Shown here: positions 38,641 to 39,190 of the stretch, one piece after another
How the letters are laid out: every line of letters begins with the position of its first letter
How positions within the stretch are numbered: position 1 is the first letter of the stretch
Origin: Candidatus Segatella mututuai
Lineage (GTDB): Bacteria > Bacteroidota > Bacteroidia > Bacteroidales > Bacteroidaceae
DNA length: 39,190 bases
Assembly (NCBI GenBank): GCA_002439605.1
Contig: DJOI01000022.1
Location: 34,483 to 73,672 of the forward strand
Reading direction: 5' to 3'
The notes under the pieces: model-generated
The model's database searches: none
What the model saw: the letters and a program-made list of their open reading frames with translations, nothing else
What the model was told of the DNA's origin: nothing
Translations under genes and position numbers: made by a program

Positions 38641-38979
38641 ATGGCAACAGGAAGAAAGACAGGAGGGCGCAAGGCTGGCACGCCCAACAAAGTATCGGGA
38701 GCTATTCGCAAGGCTATATCAAACGCCATTGACGGCTACTATACATCAGAACAATTCATCTCAGACTTGTCTGCTCTAAAGCCAGTCGAGAGAGTAACGG
38801 CAATGGAGAAGCTGGCACAATACGCATTGCCAAAGCTACAATCCACAACACTGGATGCTACGGTAGAAAAGAGAAAGACTATCGAAGACAGATTGATTGC
38901 AGCTTGCAAGGAGGATGGCGGTGGAAACAAGACCGAGGAAGAGGAAATCGACGATGGTTTTGACGATGACGATGAATAA
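38641..38979 (+). CDS. Small basic/acidic protein of the GRKTGGRKAGTPNK type
   Basis: A 112-aa protein. The N-terminus ATGRKTGGRKAGTPNK is a basic, AT-hook-like motif seen at the start of many short phage and mobile-element proteins of Bacteroidota. A helical core follows (GAIRKAISNAIDGYY, SALKPVERVTAMEKLAQYAL, PKL). The tail is a run of acidic residues (EEEEIDDGFDDDDE). It stands alone on the plus strand with its own promoter and a strong terminator. It probably binds DNA. Relatives I recall sit near packaging or head genes, so a small-terminase-like role is a second option besides regulation, but neither is shown by the sequence. Confidence 0.75.
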   Translation: MATGRKTGGRKAGTPNKVSGAIRKAISNAIDGYYTSEQFISDLSALKPVERVTAMEKLAQYALPKLQSTTLDATVEKRKTIEDRLIAACKEDGGGNKTEEEEIDDGFDDDDE

Positions 38980-39009
38980 CGTCTATTAACATCTACTTTA
39001 GAAGAATGA

Positions 39010-39039
39010 GCGGGAATCAGCATGGATTTCCGCTTTTTT
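39010..39039 (+). terminator. Rho-independent terminator of the 112-aa gene
   Basis: Arms GCGGGAATC (39010-39018) and GATTTCCGC (39025-39033) pair over 9 bases with one G-U pair around a 6-base loop (AGCATG). Six Ts follow directly (39034-39039). It lies 30 bases after the stop codon. Confidence 0.85.
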
Positions 39040-39065
39040 CATGCTTTTTCAGTTCATTTCTGCTA

Positions 39066-39165
39066 CATTTATACTTATTTCTTCCGAAGAAATAGGCATT
39101 TCTGTGTAAGAAATGGCAATTAATGTGTAAGAAATAGGCATTTGTTACACAAAAATGTGTAGAAA
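39066..39165. repeat. 21-bp periodic repeat array with flanking inverted repeats
   Basis: Three direct copies start at 39087, 39108 and 39129, exactly 21 bases apart: AAGAAATAGGCATTT, AAGAAATGGCAATT and AAGAAATAGGCATTT. Each of the last two is preceded by TGTGT. On the left an inverted copy of the core forms TATTTCTTC-c-GAAGAAATA (39077-39095). On the right TACACA-aaaa-TGTGTA (39146-39161) is a second inverted repeat. No gene is seen in 39040-39154. Two helical turns per repeat suggest cooperative protein binding, such as an operator array or replication iterons. Confidence 0.65.
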
Positions 39166-39190
39166 ATCATTCGACCTGTACGGTTGGAAG

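Noticed and set aside
39155..39190. ATG with 12 open codons running off the right edge (MCRKSFDLYGWK)
   Set aside because: Too short to judge, and it overlaps the inverted repeat next to the iteron array; noted only as a possible start of the next gene.

Overview
The window looks like about 39 kb of the virion-gene half of a double-stranded DNA phage or prophage that infects a Bacteroidales host (Bacteroides/Prevotella type). Large terminase, portal, a scaffold-like protein, major capsid protein, a very long tail fibre and a giant ejectable polyvalent protein are all present, and no host housekeeping gene is seen. The host assignment is inference. It rests on TAnnTTTG promoter boxes of the Bacteroidetes type, AT-rich leaders without clear Shine-Dalgarno sequences, and the style of the tail and polyvalent proteins. 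A P22-like portal, with no sheath, tube or tape-measure gene in view, suggests short-tailed (podovirus-like) particles.

Layout, left to right. Positions 1-8022 (minus) hold one tail-fibre gene. It runs off the left edge and is split by an apparent -1 frameshift near 4678. Its C-terminus has the C-type-lectin/FGE-like fold signature of diversity-generating-retroelement (DGR) target proteins, and the window edge cuts the putative variable repeat. Positions 8058-11920 (minus) form a head operon read in the order scaffold, 41-aa protein, major capsid, 218-aa acidic protein, 215-aa possible connector, tail fibre. A divergent promoter region (11921-12098) separates it from a plus-strand pair, a 147-aa repeat protein and the large terminase. 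A hairpin at 14696-14731 closes this pair against the convergent portal gene. Positions 14746-38513 (minus) are a second virion operon: a 159-aa internal-virion-like protein, a 389-aa coiled-coil protein, a 6673-aa polyvalent protein and then the portal. Last come another divergent promoter with a perfect palindrome, a small plus-strand GRKTGGRKAGTPNK-family gene, a strong terminator, and an array of 21-bp repeats at the right end.

The 20-kb polyvalent gene dominates the window. In order it carries an N-terminal tandem repeat, alpha-helical/membrane-like stretches, a DdrB/ParB-like domain, a PBECR-like nuclease domain, a pyrophosphatase-like domain, a second BECR-like candidate, an N6-adenine methylase fused to an SF2 helicase (DarB-like), a HEAVAH zincin protease, a MuF-C-like domain and a long LPD38-like C-terminal region. 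The likely role is entry into the host cell with the DNA to counter defences and modify or damage host targets. Two low-complexity linkers of this giant frame are overlapped in the +1 frame by small ORFs (90 and 73 aa) that look like true proteins. This nested coding next to toxin-like domains is the most unusual signal in the window.
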